The notes under the pieces were generated by a model that was not told where the DNA came from, searched no databases, and worked only from the letters and a program-made list of their open reading frames with translations. Position numbers and translations under genes: made by a program. A stretch of 42,234 bases of DNA, taken from Ramlibacter sp. (lineage in GTDB: Bacteria > Pseudomonadota > Gammaproteobacteria > Burkholderiales > Burkholderiaceae_C). This document shows, piece by piece, positions 33,601 to 41,600 of this stretch. The stretch is from the NCBI GenBank assembly GCA_030831585.1, contig JAURKV010000193.1, positions 1 to 42,234 of the forward strand, written 5' to 3'. Position 1 is the stretch's first letter, and each line of letters starts with the position of its first letter.

Positions 33601-33652
33601 TGGCCCCCTTGGCCCGCGTCACCGGCTAACGACCGCTGCGTGACGCGCCGCG

Positions 33653-34432
33653 CTAGACCGATCGCTTGGAGGTAATGCCGCCGTCGACAGTAAAGATGGC
33701 GCCGCTGCTGTAGGCCGAGCGGTCCGAGGCGAGGTAGACGAAAAGGTCAGCCACCTCGGGCACGGTGGCGGGCCGACCCAGCGGGTACTTGGCCATCAAC
33801 TCGCCGAAGCGCTCGGCGTCTCCCAGCAGCTTTGCCGCGTGGCCGCGCATCACCTTGACGATACGGTCGGTGGCCACCGGCCCGGCGTTGACGCCCACGA
33901 CACGGATGCCATCTTCCAGGCTGCGCCCGCCCAGAGCTCGGGTGAACGCCATCAAGGCGGCGTTGCCAGTGGAGCCAGCGATGTAGTTGAAGTCTGGGTT
34001 CTCGCCGCCGTTGCCAATGTTGTTCAGGATGACTCCAGCGCCACGCGCCTTCATCGCGGGGTACATGGCTCGGCACAGGTTGATATAGCCAAAGACCTTG
34101 AGCTCCCAGCCTTCGCGCCAGCGGGTCTCGTCCACTTCCCAGAGCGTGCCGCCCGGAATGCTCCCGGCGTTGTTGACGAGAACATCCACATGTCCCCCGA
34201 AAGCCATGACCTGGTCAATTGAGCCTGGCGCGGTAATGTCCAGCGGCAGCAGGTGCACTGGCACACCGTGGGCTTGGCGAATGGCGTCGGCCACCGCGCC
34301 GAGCTTGTCCGCCGAGCGAGCCACGAGGTACAGCTCGCAGCCTTCCGCGGCAAAGGCCTCGGCCAGGCCGGCACCGATGCCCTGCGAGGCACCGGTGATC
34401 AGAATCTTCTTTGCACGTAGCCCAAGTTCCAT
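33653..34432 (-). CDS. SDR-family protein with altered catalytic residues
   Basis: 259 aa classical-length short-chain dehydrogenase. The cofactor motif ITGASQGIGAGLAEAF and the VLVNNAG motif are intact, and the end VDGGITSKRSV is normal. The active site is not. Where the catalytic Ser is expected the sequence is LNNIGNGGEN, and the YxxxK region reads NYIAGSTGNAALMAF, so Tyr is present but the Lys is replaced by Ser or Asn depending on the alignment. It may bind NAD(P) yet use another mechanism or another reaction. It is the last gene after the two IclR genes (73 bp gap) and could supply the 3-hydroxyacyl-CoA oxidation step that is otherwise missing from the set. Confidence 0.87.
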   Translation of the reverse strand: MELGLRAKKILITGASQGIGAGLAEAFAAEGCELYLVARSADKLGAVADAIRQAHGVPVHLLPLDITAPGSIDQVMAFGGHVDVLVNNAGSIPGGTLWEVDETRWREGWELKVFGYINLCRAMYPAMKARGAGVILNNIGNGGENPDFNYIAGSTGNAALMAFTRALGGRSLEDGIRVVGVNAGPVATDRIVKVMRGHAAKLLGDAERFGELMAKYPLGRPATVPEVADLFVYLASDRSAYSSGAIFTVDGGITSKRSV

Positions 34433-34505
34433 GAGAGGTCTCCTGTGTGTCGAAAGGGGTGAACGGACGCGCCGTGATGACGCAGGCCACCATCGGTCGT
34501 CACGT

Positions 34506-35306
34506 TCATGGCTGCCCGTCGATATCAGCGACCAGGGCCTCGAAGCGTGCCGCGGTCTCCATCAGAACCGGCGCCATGCGCTTGCGCTCGGCGGCCAGGT
34601 TCGGGCCGATGGCCGCCTTGCCGCAGCTCAGGGCCATAGGCAGTTGCTGACGGCCCACACGCACAGGCAGGGCGACAGCGTAGGCGTCTCGCTGATATCC
34701 GCCTAGGACCGCACAGGTGCCAGTGGTGGCCAGTTCGTCGAAGCTGCTCTGAATCCCCGCCTCCAGCCGCGGCCATTGGGGCCCCAAGCCGCGCCGCAGA
34801 GTGCCCAGCAGGCGCTGGCGCTCTGGCACCGCTAGGCCCCAGAGATAGGCGCGCCCGATGGCGGTGCTGGCCATGGGCAGTACCGACCCCAGGCCCAGCC
34901 GCAAGGTGGCCACATGGTGACTCACGCGATAGGCGACATACAGCATGTCCAGGCCGTCACGAACGCCGAGCGCCACCGAGACACCGAGGCGATCGGCCAA
35001 GGTCTGCAACAAGGGCGCGGCACGATCCAGCAGCTCGCTCGAGGCGACGAAGGCGTGGCCCATGCCCAGTGCAGCCGCGCCCAGTTCAAACTGCCGCCCT
35101 CCGGCCGCCAGGCGAAGGTAGCCAAGCTGAACCAGGGTACTGGTCAAGCGCGAGACCGTGGCCTTGGACAGGCCGGTGCGCCGGACCAGTTCGGCGTTGC
35201 TCACAGGTGAGCGGTCCGATCGGAAGGCGCGCAGCACCTGAATGCCACGCTCGACGGTTTGCAGGCTGCCGGTGCTCGGGGCGGCTGGCGCCTGTGGCGC
35301 GTTCAT
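34506..35306 (-). CDS. IclR-family transcriptional regulator (second of tandem pair)
   Basis: 266 aa from ATG 35306, which overlaps the stop of the upstream IclR gene (ATGA). ATG 35315 is possible but has no spaced ribosome site. The N-terminal winged helix is LQTVERGIQVLRAFRSDRSPVSNAELVRRTGLSKATVSRLTSTL in consecutive pieces, and the C-terminal IclR effector domain has MASTAIGRAYLWGL and SFDELATTGTCAVLGGYQRDAYAVALPV. The two IclR genes are translationally coupled and follow the acyl-CoA synthetase gene in one operon. This makes one or both the prime candidates for the regulator that reads the AGTACGGAACA elements. Confidence 0.92.
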   Translation of the reverse strand: MNAPQAPAAPSTGSLQTVERGIQVLRAFRSDRSPVSNAELVRRTGLSKATVSRLTSTLVQLGYLRLAAGGRQFELGAAALGMGHAFVASSELLDRAAPLLQTLADRLGVSVALGVRDGLDMLYVAYRVSHHVATLRLGLGSVLPMASTAIGRAYLWGLAVPERQRLLGTLRRGLGPQWPRLEAGIQSSFDELATTGTCAVLGGYQRDAYAVALPVRVGRQQLPMALSCGKAAIGPNLAAERKRMAPVLMETAARFEALVADIDGQP

Positions 35307-36127
35307 GCCAGGCATCCCGCTTGAATTTGTGCGGCGAGCGCCAGCAGCCGCGGGCCCAGTTCACGGTCAACGCGGGCACGGGCCAACTGCTGGCTGGCAC
35401 CGACACAGGCCAACACCATGGGCGCATGCCCCTCGACCTGCAGGGGCGCAGCGAGCATGGCGATTTCTGGATTGCCATCGCCGGGTGTCGTACACCAGCC
35501 AGTCTGATAGACCTGGGCCACCGCCTCGCTACAGCGCCGGCGGATGCGAGCCCAGTCACGCGGCATGCGCCGCTGAACTCCGTCCAGCAGGTAGTAACGC
35601 TCCAGTTCCGGCAAGGCCGCCAGCAGGGCCCAGCCCAAAACCGAGGTCGCAATGCCCATGCGGACACCAGCGTGCAAATCGATATCGATCGGTGACAGCG
35701 GGCTGCTGGCGCTTTCAAGCACGATCACATCCAGGCGGTCGCGGCTCCCGAGCAGGACATGCAGGCGATGCTCGTGGGCAAACCCACGCATCGCACTGCG
35801 CGCCACGCGCTGCGCGTCGGCATTGAAGATAGCCCCGTAGCCCAGAGCAAGAACAGCAGCAGCCAGGCGGTAGTGACGCTGCGCGGGATCGTGGACCAGC
35901 AGCTCGAGCTGCACCAGCGTGCGCGTGATCCGCGCCACCGTCGAGGGTGGAAGGCCAGTGCGCTCGGCCAGCTCACGATTACCAAGCCAGCGCTCCTGCG
36001 GACTGAAAACTCCCAGCAGCTCCAGGGCGCGGGCAAAGGGCACGACCATCGCGCTGCCACCCGACGCCCCAACACGCCCGGGCCGCGATGCGGCGGCGGG
36101 CGGTGCGGAGGGCGAGGTAGCGGGCAT
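35303..36127 (-). CDS. IclR-family transcriptional regulator (first of tandem pair)
   Basis: 274 aa from ATG 36127, 13 bp after the acyl-CoA synthetase stop. The ORF-track start at 36205 lies inside that gene. A flexible Ala/Pro/Ser-rich stretch of about 25 residues leads into the winged helix (VVPFARALELLGVFSPQERWLGNRELAERTGLPPSTVARITRTL in consecutive pieces). The effector domain ends with GDGNPEIAMLAAPLQVEGHAPMVLACVGAS. Its effector domain is clearly diverged from its neighbour's, so the pair may sense different ligands or form mixed dimers. Confidence 0.91.
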   Translation of the reverse strand: MPATSPSAPPAAASRPGRVGASGGSAMVVPFARALELLGVFSPQERWLGNRELAERTGLPPSTVARITRTLVQLELLVHDPAQRHYRLAAAVLALGYGAIFNADAQRVARSAMRGFAHEHRLHVLLGSRDRLDVIVLESASSPLSPIDIDLHAGVRMGIATSVLGWALLAALPELERYYLLDGVQRRMPRDWARIRRRCSEAVAQVYQTGWCTTPGDGNPEIAMLAAPLQVEGHAPMVLACVGASQQLARARVDRELGPRLLALAAQIQAGCLA

Positions 36128-36140
36128 GGCGCGCTCGCTT

Positions 36141-38096
36141 TCAGTGGGGGGCGTGCGCCCGGATTTCATCCAACGCCGACGGGTTGTCCAGCGAAGACAG
36201 ATCACCGGGCGGTGCGCCGGTGTAGACGCTGCGAATCACACGTCGCATGATTTTGGAACTGCGGGTCTTGGGCAGCTGCGTCACGGCGTGAACCGCAGCC
36301 GGGCGGAAGGGCCGGCCGAGCTTGTCGGCCACCCGCTGCGCGACCTCGGCCAGCAGCGCATCGCCGGCCACATGCCCAGGGCTTGGCACCACGAAGACCA
36401 CCAGCTTCTGGCCCTTCTCGGCGTCGTGCACGCCGATGGCGGCGGCCTCGGCCACGGCCGACATTTCCAGCGCCAACTCCTCAACCTCGGCCGGCCCCAA
36501 ACGCTTGCCAGCCACCTTGAGGGTGTCGTCCGAGCGGCCCATGATGAAGAAGTCACCACCTTCCGTCCGCAAGGCAAGGTCGCCATGCACCCACAGGCCA
36601 GGCAGGGTGCGCCAGTATGTTTCGAGGTAGCGCTCGTCGTCCTGCCAGAAGGACTGGGTCATGCCGATGTAGGCGCCGCGGATCGCCAACTCACCGACCT
36701 CGCCGGTCACCGACTCCCCCTGAGCGTTGACCACATCGACATCGACCCCCGGGGAGATGGTGTTGAAGCCGGCCGGCGGGATGGGCCGGATCGGCACGCT
36801 GGCCAGCAAGCCGCCCGAGGCCTCGGTGCCGCCGGTGTAGTTCATGAGCGGGTGCTCGCCGCCGCCAAAACGGCGCTGGAACCAAGCAAAGTGCTCAGGG
36901 TCAATGGCTTCGCCCGCGGTGACCAGCAGCCGTACGCTGCTACGGTCACCCGCCAGCGCCTGGGCCTCGTGCGCCGCCATCCCGCGGATCAGGGTGGGCG
37001 CCGAGCCGAAATGGGTGATGCGGTGCCGCTCGACGAGGCGGGACATACGGGACCAGTCGGGGAAATCCGGCGCGCCGTCGTAGCACACCAACGTGGCGCC
37101 TCGCATGAGCGAGGAGCACATCACCAAGCTGCCGGCGATCCAGCCCATGTCGGCTGGCCAGCAAAAGCGGTCGCCAGGCTGAATGTCGAAATGCACCAGG
37201 GCATCGTGTGCGATCTTGACCGGGAAGCTGCCATGCGTGTGCACCACGCCCTTGGGCTTGCCGGTGGTGCCGGAGGTGTAGATCACCATGAAGGGGTCGT
37301 TCGGGTCCATGGCCAGCGGCGCGCGTCCGCGCCCGGCGCCCGCGCGTGCGACCGCCAGCCAGTCGCTGTTGAACGGGTCTGCTTCGGCATCGGCTGCGGG
37401 CGATGCATCCGGGTCACCCTTCCACACCACCCGCTTGACCGAAGGCAGCCTCTTCAGCGCATCGCGCATCGGGGCTTGGACATCAATACGGCGGCCCCGC
37501 CGCCAAAAGCCGGTGGTGGCCAGTACCACGCTGGCCTCGGCCGCAGCGAGGCGAGAGACGATCGCATCGGCGCCGAAGCCGCTGAACAGGGGCACCACAA
37601 TGGCGCCGAGACTGGCCACCGCCATGAAGGAGATGCTGGCCTCGACCCCGTTTTCCATCAGCAGCCCCACGCGGTCACCGGGGCCCACGCCCAGGTTGGC
37701 CAGGCCGGCGGCGAAGGCGCGTACCCGGGGCCCGAGCTCGGACCAAGCCACGGTCTTAACGCTGCCGTCTTCCCGCTCAGCGAGGATGGCCGGTTGGCCG
37801 GCGGTGACCGGGCGATCAGCCCAGGCCAGGATGGTGTCGACCCAGTTGAGGCGCCCGCCTGGAAACCAGCGCGGGAAGGCTGGGCCACGTGTGTCGTCTA
37901 GGTAAGCAGCGGGTGGCGTGGTCCACTGGACCTCGCAATGCGCCATCACCGCGCGCCAGTAGTGTTCAGGCTTGCGCAGCGCCAGGGCCTGCAGGTCTTC
38001 GTAGCGGGCCGTGCCCAGGCGGGCCATTAACTGCGCAATGCCAGACTGCGTGAGGTGCCGCTCACGCGGGTGCCAGGTGTCGGATGCGTGGCTCAC
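36141..38096 (-). CDS. AMP-dependent acyl-CoA synthetase (acetyl/acetoacetyl-CoA synthetase-like)
   Basis: 651 aa from GTG 38096, which lies directly after the thiolase TGA, with GAGAGGG eight bases upstream. The ACAS-type N-terminal segment (HYWRAVMAHCEVQWTTPPA and FPRWFPGGRLNWVD) precedes the ANL core. The core has the P-loop VIYTSGTTGKPKGVVHTHGS, MNYTGGTEASGG, and WVHGDLALRTEGGDFFIMGRSDDTLKVAGKRLGP in consecutive pieces. The C-terminal LPKTRSSKIMRRVIR holds the catalytic Lys. It forms an acyl-CoA from a short to medium acid and would be the entry step of the pathway encoded around it. The acid cannot be told from sequence. Confidence 0.92.
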   Translation of the reverse strand: MSHASDTWHPRERHLTQSGIAQLMARLGTARYEDLQALALRKPEHYWRAVMAHCEVQWTTPPAAYLDDTRGPAFPRWFPGGRLNWVDTILAWADRPVTAGQPAILAEREDGSVKTVAWSELGPRVRAFAAGLANLGVGPGDRVGLLMENGVEASISFMAVASLGAIVVPLFSGFGADAIVSRLAAAEASVVLATTGFWRRGRRIDVQAPMRDALKRLPSVKRVVWKGDPDASPAADAEADPFNSDWLAVARAGAGRGRAPLAMDPNDPFMVIYTSGTTGKPKGVVHTHGSFPVKIAHDALVHFDIQPGDRFCWPADMGWIAGSLVMCSSLMRGATLVCYDGAPDFPDWSRMSRLVERHRITHFGSAPTLIRGMAAHEAQALAGDRSSVRLLVTAGEAIDPEHFAWFQRRFGGGEHPLMNYTGGTEASGGLLASVPIRPIPPAGFNTISPGVDVDVVNAQGESVTGEVGELAIRGAYIGMTQSFWQDDERYLETYWRTLPGLWVHGDLALRTEGGDFFIMGRSDDTLKVAGKRLGPAEVEELALEMSAVAEAAAIGVHDAEKGQKLVVFVVPSPGHVAGDALLAEVAQRVADKLGRPFRPAAVHAVTQLPKTRSSKIMRRVIRSVYTGAPPGDLSSLDNPSALDEIRAHAPH

Positions 38097-38098
38097 AC

Positions 38099-39304
38099 TC
38101 AGGCCCTCTCGAAAATCGCGGCGACACCCTGGCCGCCGCCGATGCACATGGTCTCGAGCCCGTAACGACCCTTGCGCCGTTGCAACTCGTGCAGCAAGGT
38201 AGCCAGGATGCGCGCGCCGGTAGCGCCGACCGGGTGGCCCAGTGAGATGCCCGAGCCGTTAACGTTGAGCCGGTCCTCCAGGGCGTCCATCGACAGACCC
38301 CAGCCCTTGACGCAGGCCAGCACCTGGCAGGCAAAGGCCTCGTTCAACTCGATCAGGTCCATCTGGTCCAGGCGCAGCCCGGTGCGGGCCAGCACCTTGT
38401 GCACGGCGGGCACCGGGCCGATGCCCATGTGCGAGGGCTCGCAGCCGGCCGCGGCCCAGCCGACCAGCCAAGCACTGGGCTCGAGGCCGAGTTCGGCCAG
38501 CTTATCTTCGGCCACCACCAGGCAGGCGGCGGCGGCATCGTTCTGCTGGCAGGCGTTACCCGCGGTGACGATACCGTCCTTCATCACCGCGCGCAATTTG
38601 GCCATGGCCTCGCGGCTGGCGTCGGCGCGAACGCCCTCGTCACGATCAACCACCAGGGCGTCGCCCTTGCGCTGCGGCACTGAGACCGGGACGATCTCGC
38701 TGGCGAACCGCCCCTGCTCCCAGGCGGCCGCCGCACGCTGGTGGCTGCGGGCGGCGTAAGCGTCGGCCGCCTCGCGCGAGATGGCGTAGTCGCGGGCGAG
38801 GTTCTCAGCGGTTTCGATCATGCCGCTGATGCGGCCAAAGCGGCCCTCCGGCTGCGAGCGCTCGCGACCGCGGTCGAGGCGGTCATGCATCGTGACCGAG
38901 CCGGCGCGGCTGCCCCAGCGCATGCCGGTGGTGTAGTACTCCACATTGCTCATGCTCTCGACGCCTCCGGCCATGACCACATCGGCCGCACCGGTCTGCA
39001 CCATCATCGCGGCGGTGGCAATGGCCTGCAGGCCACCGCCGCAGCGGCGATCGAGCTGCATGCCCGCGACCTCGATCGGAAAGCCCGCCTGCAGCGCCAC
39101 CCAGCGGCCGGTGCAGGGTGTCTCGCCGTTGGTGTAGCTTTGGGCAAAGACGACATCGTCAATACGGGCCGGATCCAGCCCGGTTCGCTGGACGATGGCA
39201 CGGGCCACGGTGGCACCAAGCTCCTCGACCGGCACCGGGCGCAAGGCCCCACCAAAGGCGCCAACCGGCGTTCGCAGGGGGGAAACGATGGCAGCTCTTT
39301 TCAT
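38099..39304 (-). CDS. Thiolase (acetyl-CoA C-acyltransferase family)
   Basis: 401 aa from ATG 39304, which overlaps the MaoC gene stop (ATGA). The nucleophile Cys lies in GMQLDRRCGGGLQAI, the two His regions are NEAFACQVLACVKG (where the N-E-A-F box stands) and NGSGISLGHPVGATGARI, and the second Cys is in MCIGGGQGVAAIFER. All residues needed for thiolytic cleavage of a 3-oxoacyl-CoA are present. The variant GETPCTGRWVALQAG replaces the usual GQNPARQAAL-type segment, suggesting a substrate other than simple fatty acyl chains. Second gene of the leftward MaoC operon. Confidence 0.93.
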   Translation of the reverse strand: MKRAAIVSPLRTPVGAFGGALRPVPVEELGATVARAIVQRTGLDPARIDDVVFAQSYTNGETPCTGRWVALQAGFPIEVAGMQLDRRCGGGLQAIATAAMMVQTGAADVVMAGGVESMSNVEYYTTGMRWGSRAGSVTMHDRLDRGRERSQPEGRFGRISGMIETAENLARDYAISREAADAYAARSHQRAAAAWEQGRFASEIVPVSVPQRKGDALVVDRDEGVRADASREAMAKLRAVMKDGIVTAGNACQQNDAAAACLVVAEDKLAELGLEPSAWLVGWAAAGCEPSHMGIGPVPAVHKVLARTGLRLDQMDLIELNEAFACQVLACVKGWGLSMDALEDRLNVNGSGISLGHPVGATGARILATLLHELQRRKGRYGLETMCIGGGQGVAAIFERA

Positions 39305-40212
39305 GCGCGATTCCTTCGGGGATTTGATGAGGGGCGCAGGTCGACGCGCCCGTGATTGAGGACCACCGCGCCGCGCTCGAGGGCGGTAGTGCGCAGCGAC
39401 ACCTGGTCGCCGTCTACCCACAGCTCGGTGCGCAGGGTGTCGCCCGGCAAGGCCGGCGCGGTAAAGCGCACACGCATCGCGGCAAAGCGCGATGCGTCGT
39501 AGTCAAGCAGCGCACGCATCACCGCGTGAGCGGCAATCCCCATGGTGGCGAGGCCGTGCAGGATAGGGCGGGAAAAGCCCGCGCGGGCTGCCACCGCCGG
39601 ATCGGCGTGCAGCGGATTGAGGTCACCGCAGAGGCGGTACAAGAGCGCCGCCTGCGGCGAAGTGGCCAGGTCGCAGACCGCGTCGGGCGCGCGCTCGGGG
39701 ATGGGGTGCGGCGGCGGCGGGCTGCCTTCGGACGCGCCGGGACCCAGGCCACCATCGCCGCGCAGGAAATTGAGCTGACGCACGGTGGCAATCAGCTTCC
39801 CTGAGGTCACGTCGCGGATCTCGCGAACCTGCTGCAAAAAGGCGCCACGACCCTCGCCTCGGTCCCACAGCGCGGTCACCCGGGTGTGGCCGGTGGCATG
39901 ACCTGTTGCCGGGATCGGGGTGTGCAAAGTCAGTTCATGCTCGGCATGGACCACCTGCTCCCAGGCAATGCCGGTGTCGGGCTCGCGCGCCCAGAAGCCG
40001 GGGTAAGCCAGCACATTGGCCAGGGTCGGCATGGCGACTAGCGTATCGCCGGTCAGGCCCTCGTAGACATATCGCAAAGGCCCGGGGTCGAGCGGGTCAC
40101 TGCCCAGGCCCAGGGAGAGCGCATAGAACTGGGTGTCGCGCGCGGTCCAGGCGTGCTCGATCGTGGGAAAAGCCCGCTGTAGCAGGCGTGGTGGGTCGAT
40201 TCGGCTGGGCAT
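39301..40212 (-). CDS. MaoC-like bi-domain enoyl-CoA hydratase
   Basis: 303 aa with two hot-dog domains. The N-terminal one (about residues 10-150) resembles the MaoC_dehydrat_N half, with MPTLANVLAYPGFW and VVHAEHELTLHTPIP. The C-terminal one carries the hydratase-2 motif LYRLCGDLNPLHADPAVAARAGF, with Asp and His at the right spacing, followed by PILHGLATMG. It should hydrate a 2-enoyl-CoA, the second step of beta-oxidation, with the (R)-stereochemistry usual for this type. It is the first gene of the leftward operon with thiolase, synthetase and two IclR genes. Its promoter region shares the composite element, in inverted orientation, with the divergent acyl-CoA dehydrogenase. Confidence 0.9.
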   Translation of the reverse strand: MPSRIDPPRLLQRAFPTIEHAWTARDTQFYALSLGLGSDPLDPGPLRYVYEGLTGDTLVAMPTLANVLAYPGFWAREPDTGIAWEQVVHAEHELTLHTPIPATGHATGHTRVTALWDRGEGRGAFLQQVREIRDVTSGKLIATVRQLNFLRGDGGLGPGASEGSPPPPHPIPERAPDAVCDLATSPQAALLYRLCGDLNPLHADPAVAARAGFSRPILHGLATMGIAAHAVMRALLDYDASRFAAMRVRFTAPALPGDTLRTELWVDGDQVSLRTTALERGAVVLNHGRVDLRPSSNPRRNRA

Positions 40213-40247
40213 TGCGAAACAAACGATACGGCCCCGGCCTGTTCGGG

Positions 40248-40278
40248 GTCAACCGGTGTCACCCTGATGTTCCGTACT
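40248..40278 (-). promoter_or_regulatory. Composite element AGTACGGAACA-N15-TTGAC, site 3 (MaoC operon)
   Basis: Read on the minus strand: AGTACGGAACA at 40278-40268, 15 bases, TTGAC at 40252-40248, then 35 bases to ATG 40212. A degenerate left half (ATTCTGAA before G-TACGGAAC) makes it a partial dyad. It mirrors site 4 on the other strand of the same gap. Confidence 0.72.
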
Positions 40279-40338
40279 TCAGAATCAGCATCCGCGGGCG
40301 GTGGCGATGCCCTTTGCGACTTCGCGGCCAGATCCCAC

Positions 40339-40369
40339 AGTACGGAACAGAGACGCGCCCTGGCTTGAC
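40339..40369 (+). promoter_or_regulatory. Composite element AGTACGGAACA-N15-TTGAC, site 4 (acyl-CoA dehydrogenase)
   Basis: AGTACGGAACA at 40339-40349, 15 bases, TTGAC at 40365-40369, then 31 bases to ATG 40401. The spacer shares GCGCC with that of site 2. The facing copy 60 bp to the left serves the divergent MaoC operon, so one regulator could control both directions. Confidence 0.72.
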
Positions 40370-40400
40370 GGGCCCAAGGGTTCGCCCCGAACATGACGCC

Positions 40401-41552
40401 ATGATCAGAGACCGCGAAACCCTGGACCTGCTGCTGCAGAACATCGCCCGATTCGTCCGCGAGCGCCTCGTGCCCCATGAAGAGCTGGTCGCCGAGACCG
40501 ACGAGATTCCCCCCGAACTGGTGGACGAAATGCGGCAGATGGGCCTGTTCGGCCTCTCAGTGCCGGAGGCGTATGGGGGGCTGGAGCTGACGATGGAGGA
40601 GGAGGCCCTGGCCGTGCTGGAGTTATGTCGCACCTCGCCGGCGTTTCGCTCCATCATCGGCACCACGGTGGGCATCGGCTCCCAGGGCATTGTCTTTGAC
40701 GGCACCGAGGAACAAAAGCGCCGCTACTTGCCGGGCATGGCCACTGGCGAGATCATCGCCTCCTTCGCGCTGACCGAGCCTGAGTCCGGCTCGGACGCAG
40801 CTTCCCTGCGCACCACCGCCATCCGCGACGGCGACCACTATGTGGTCAACGGCACCAAGCGCTACATCACCAACGCGCCGCATGCGGGCGTGTTCACCCT
40901 CATGGCGCGGACCAATCCGCAGGACAAGGGCGCCTCGGGCATCTCGGCCTTCATCGTCGACGCCAAGAGCCCGGGCATCAGCTTCGGCCGGCGGGACAAG
41001 AAGATGGGCCAGCGCGGCGCGCATACCTGCGACGTCATTTTCGAGAACTGCCGGGTGCCAGCCGAGAACCTGATCGGCGGAAAGGAGGGCGTGGGCTTCA
41101 AGACCGCGATGAAGGTGCTGGACAAGGGCCGTATCCACATTGCCGCAGTCTGCGTGGGCGTGGCCGAGCGCATGCTGGCCGACGCGCTTCGCTACGCGAT
41201 GGAGCGCAAGCAGTTCGGCCAGCGCATTGGCGACTTCCAGCTTGTGCAGGCGCTGCTGGCCGACAGCAAGGCTGAGATCTACGCGGCCCGCAGCATGATG
41301 ATCGACGCCGCCCGTCGGCGTGACGAGGGCCTGCCCCACACCACCGAGGCCTCCTGCGCCAAGATGTTCGCCTCCGAGATGTGCGGCCGGGTCGCAGACC
41401 GCGCGGTGCAGGTTTTCGGAGGGGCCGGCTACATGAGCGAATACGGCATCGAGCGCTTTTACCGCGACGTGCGCCTGTTCCGCATCTACGAGGGCACGAC
41501 CCAGATCCAGCAGATTTTGATCGCGCGCAACATGATGCGGGAAGCGGCCTGA
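40401..41552 (+). CDS. Acyl-CoA dehydrogenase
   Basis: 383 aa from ATG 40401. The ORF-track frame runs further upstream only because no stop intervenes. The FAD-binding and substrate signature reads ASFALTEPESGSDAASLRTTA, with RYITNAPHAGVFTLMART after it. The C-terminal helical domain has RKQFGQRIGDFQLVQALLAD and ends RIYEGTTQIQQILIARNMM, where the family's second signature lies. It makes the alpha,beta double bond of an acyl-CoA and passes electrons to ETF. It is divergent from the MaoC-thiolase-synthetase operon and shares its control element, so together they supply steps one, two and four of a beta-oxidation round. Confidence 0.94.
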   Translation: MIRDRETLDLLLQNIARFVRERLVPHEELVAETDEIPPELVDEMRQMGLFGLSVPEAYGGLELTMEEEALAVLELCRTSPAFRSIIGTTVGIGSQGIVFDGTEEQKRRYLPGMATGEIIASFALTEPESGSDAASLRTTAIRDGDHYVVNGTKRYITNAPHAGVFTLMARTNPQDKGASGISAFIVDAKSPGISFGRRDKKMGQRGAHTCDVIFENCRVPAENLIGGKEGVGFKTAMKVLDKGRIHIAAVCVGVAERMLADALRYAMERKQFGQRIGDFQLVQALLADSKAEIYAARSMMIDAARRRDEGLPHTTEASCAKMFASEMCGRVADRAVQVFGGAGYMSEYGIERFYRDVRLFRIYEGTTQIQQILIARNMMREAA

Positions 41553-41600
41553 GCGACGGCGCTGAGACGCCGCACCGAGGCACCCAGGGTCGGCTCAGGC

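Noticed and set aside
35919-37901. 660-aa plus-strand ORF
   Set aside because: It lies antisense to the acyl-CoA synthetase and IclR genes, is rich in His/Arg/Gly/Ala and shows no family motif; a high-G+C shadow frame. The same applies to 1035..2534, 5878..7401, 28227..29906, 32019..33488 and similar lines of the track.
40393-40395. ATG at 40393 as start of the acyl-CoA dehydrogenase
   Set aside because: It is out of frame with the protein; ATG 40401 is in frame and gives the normal N-terminus.
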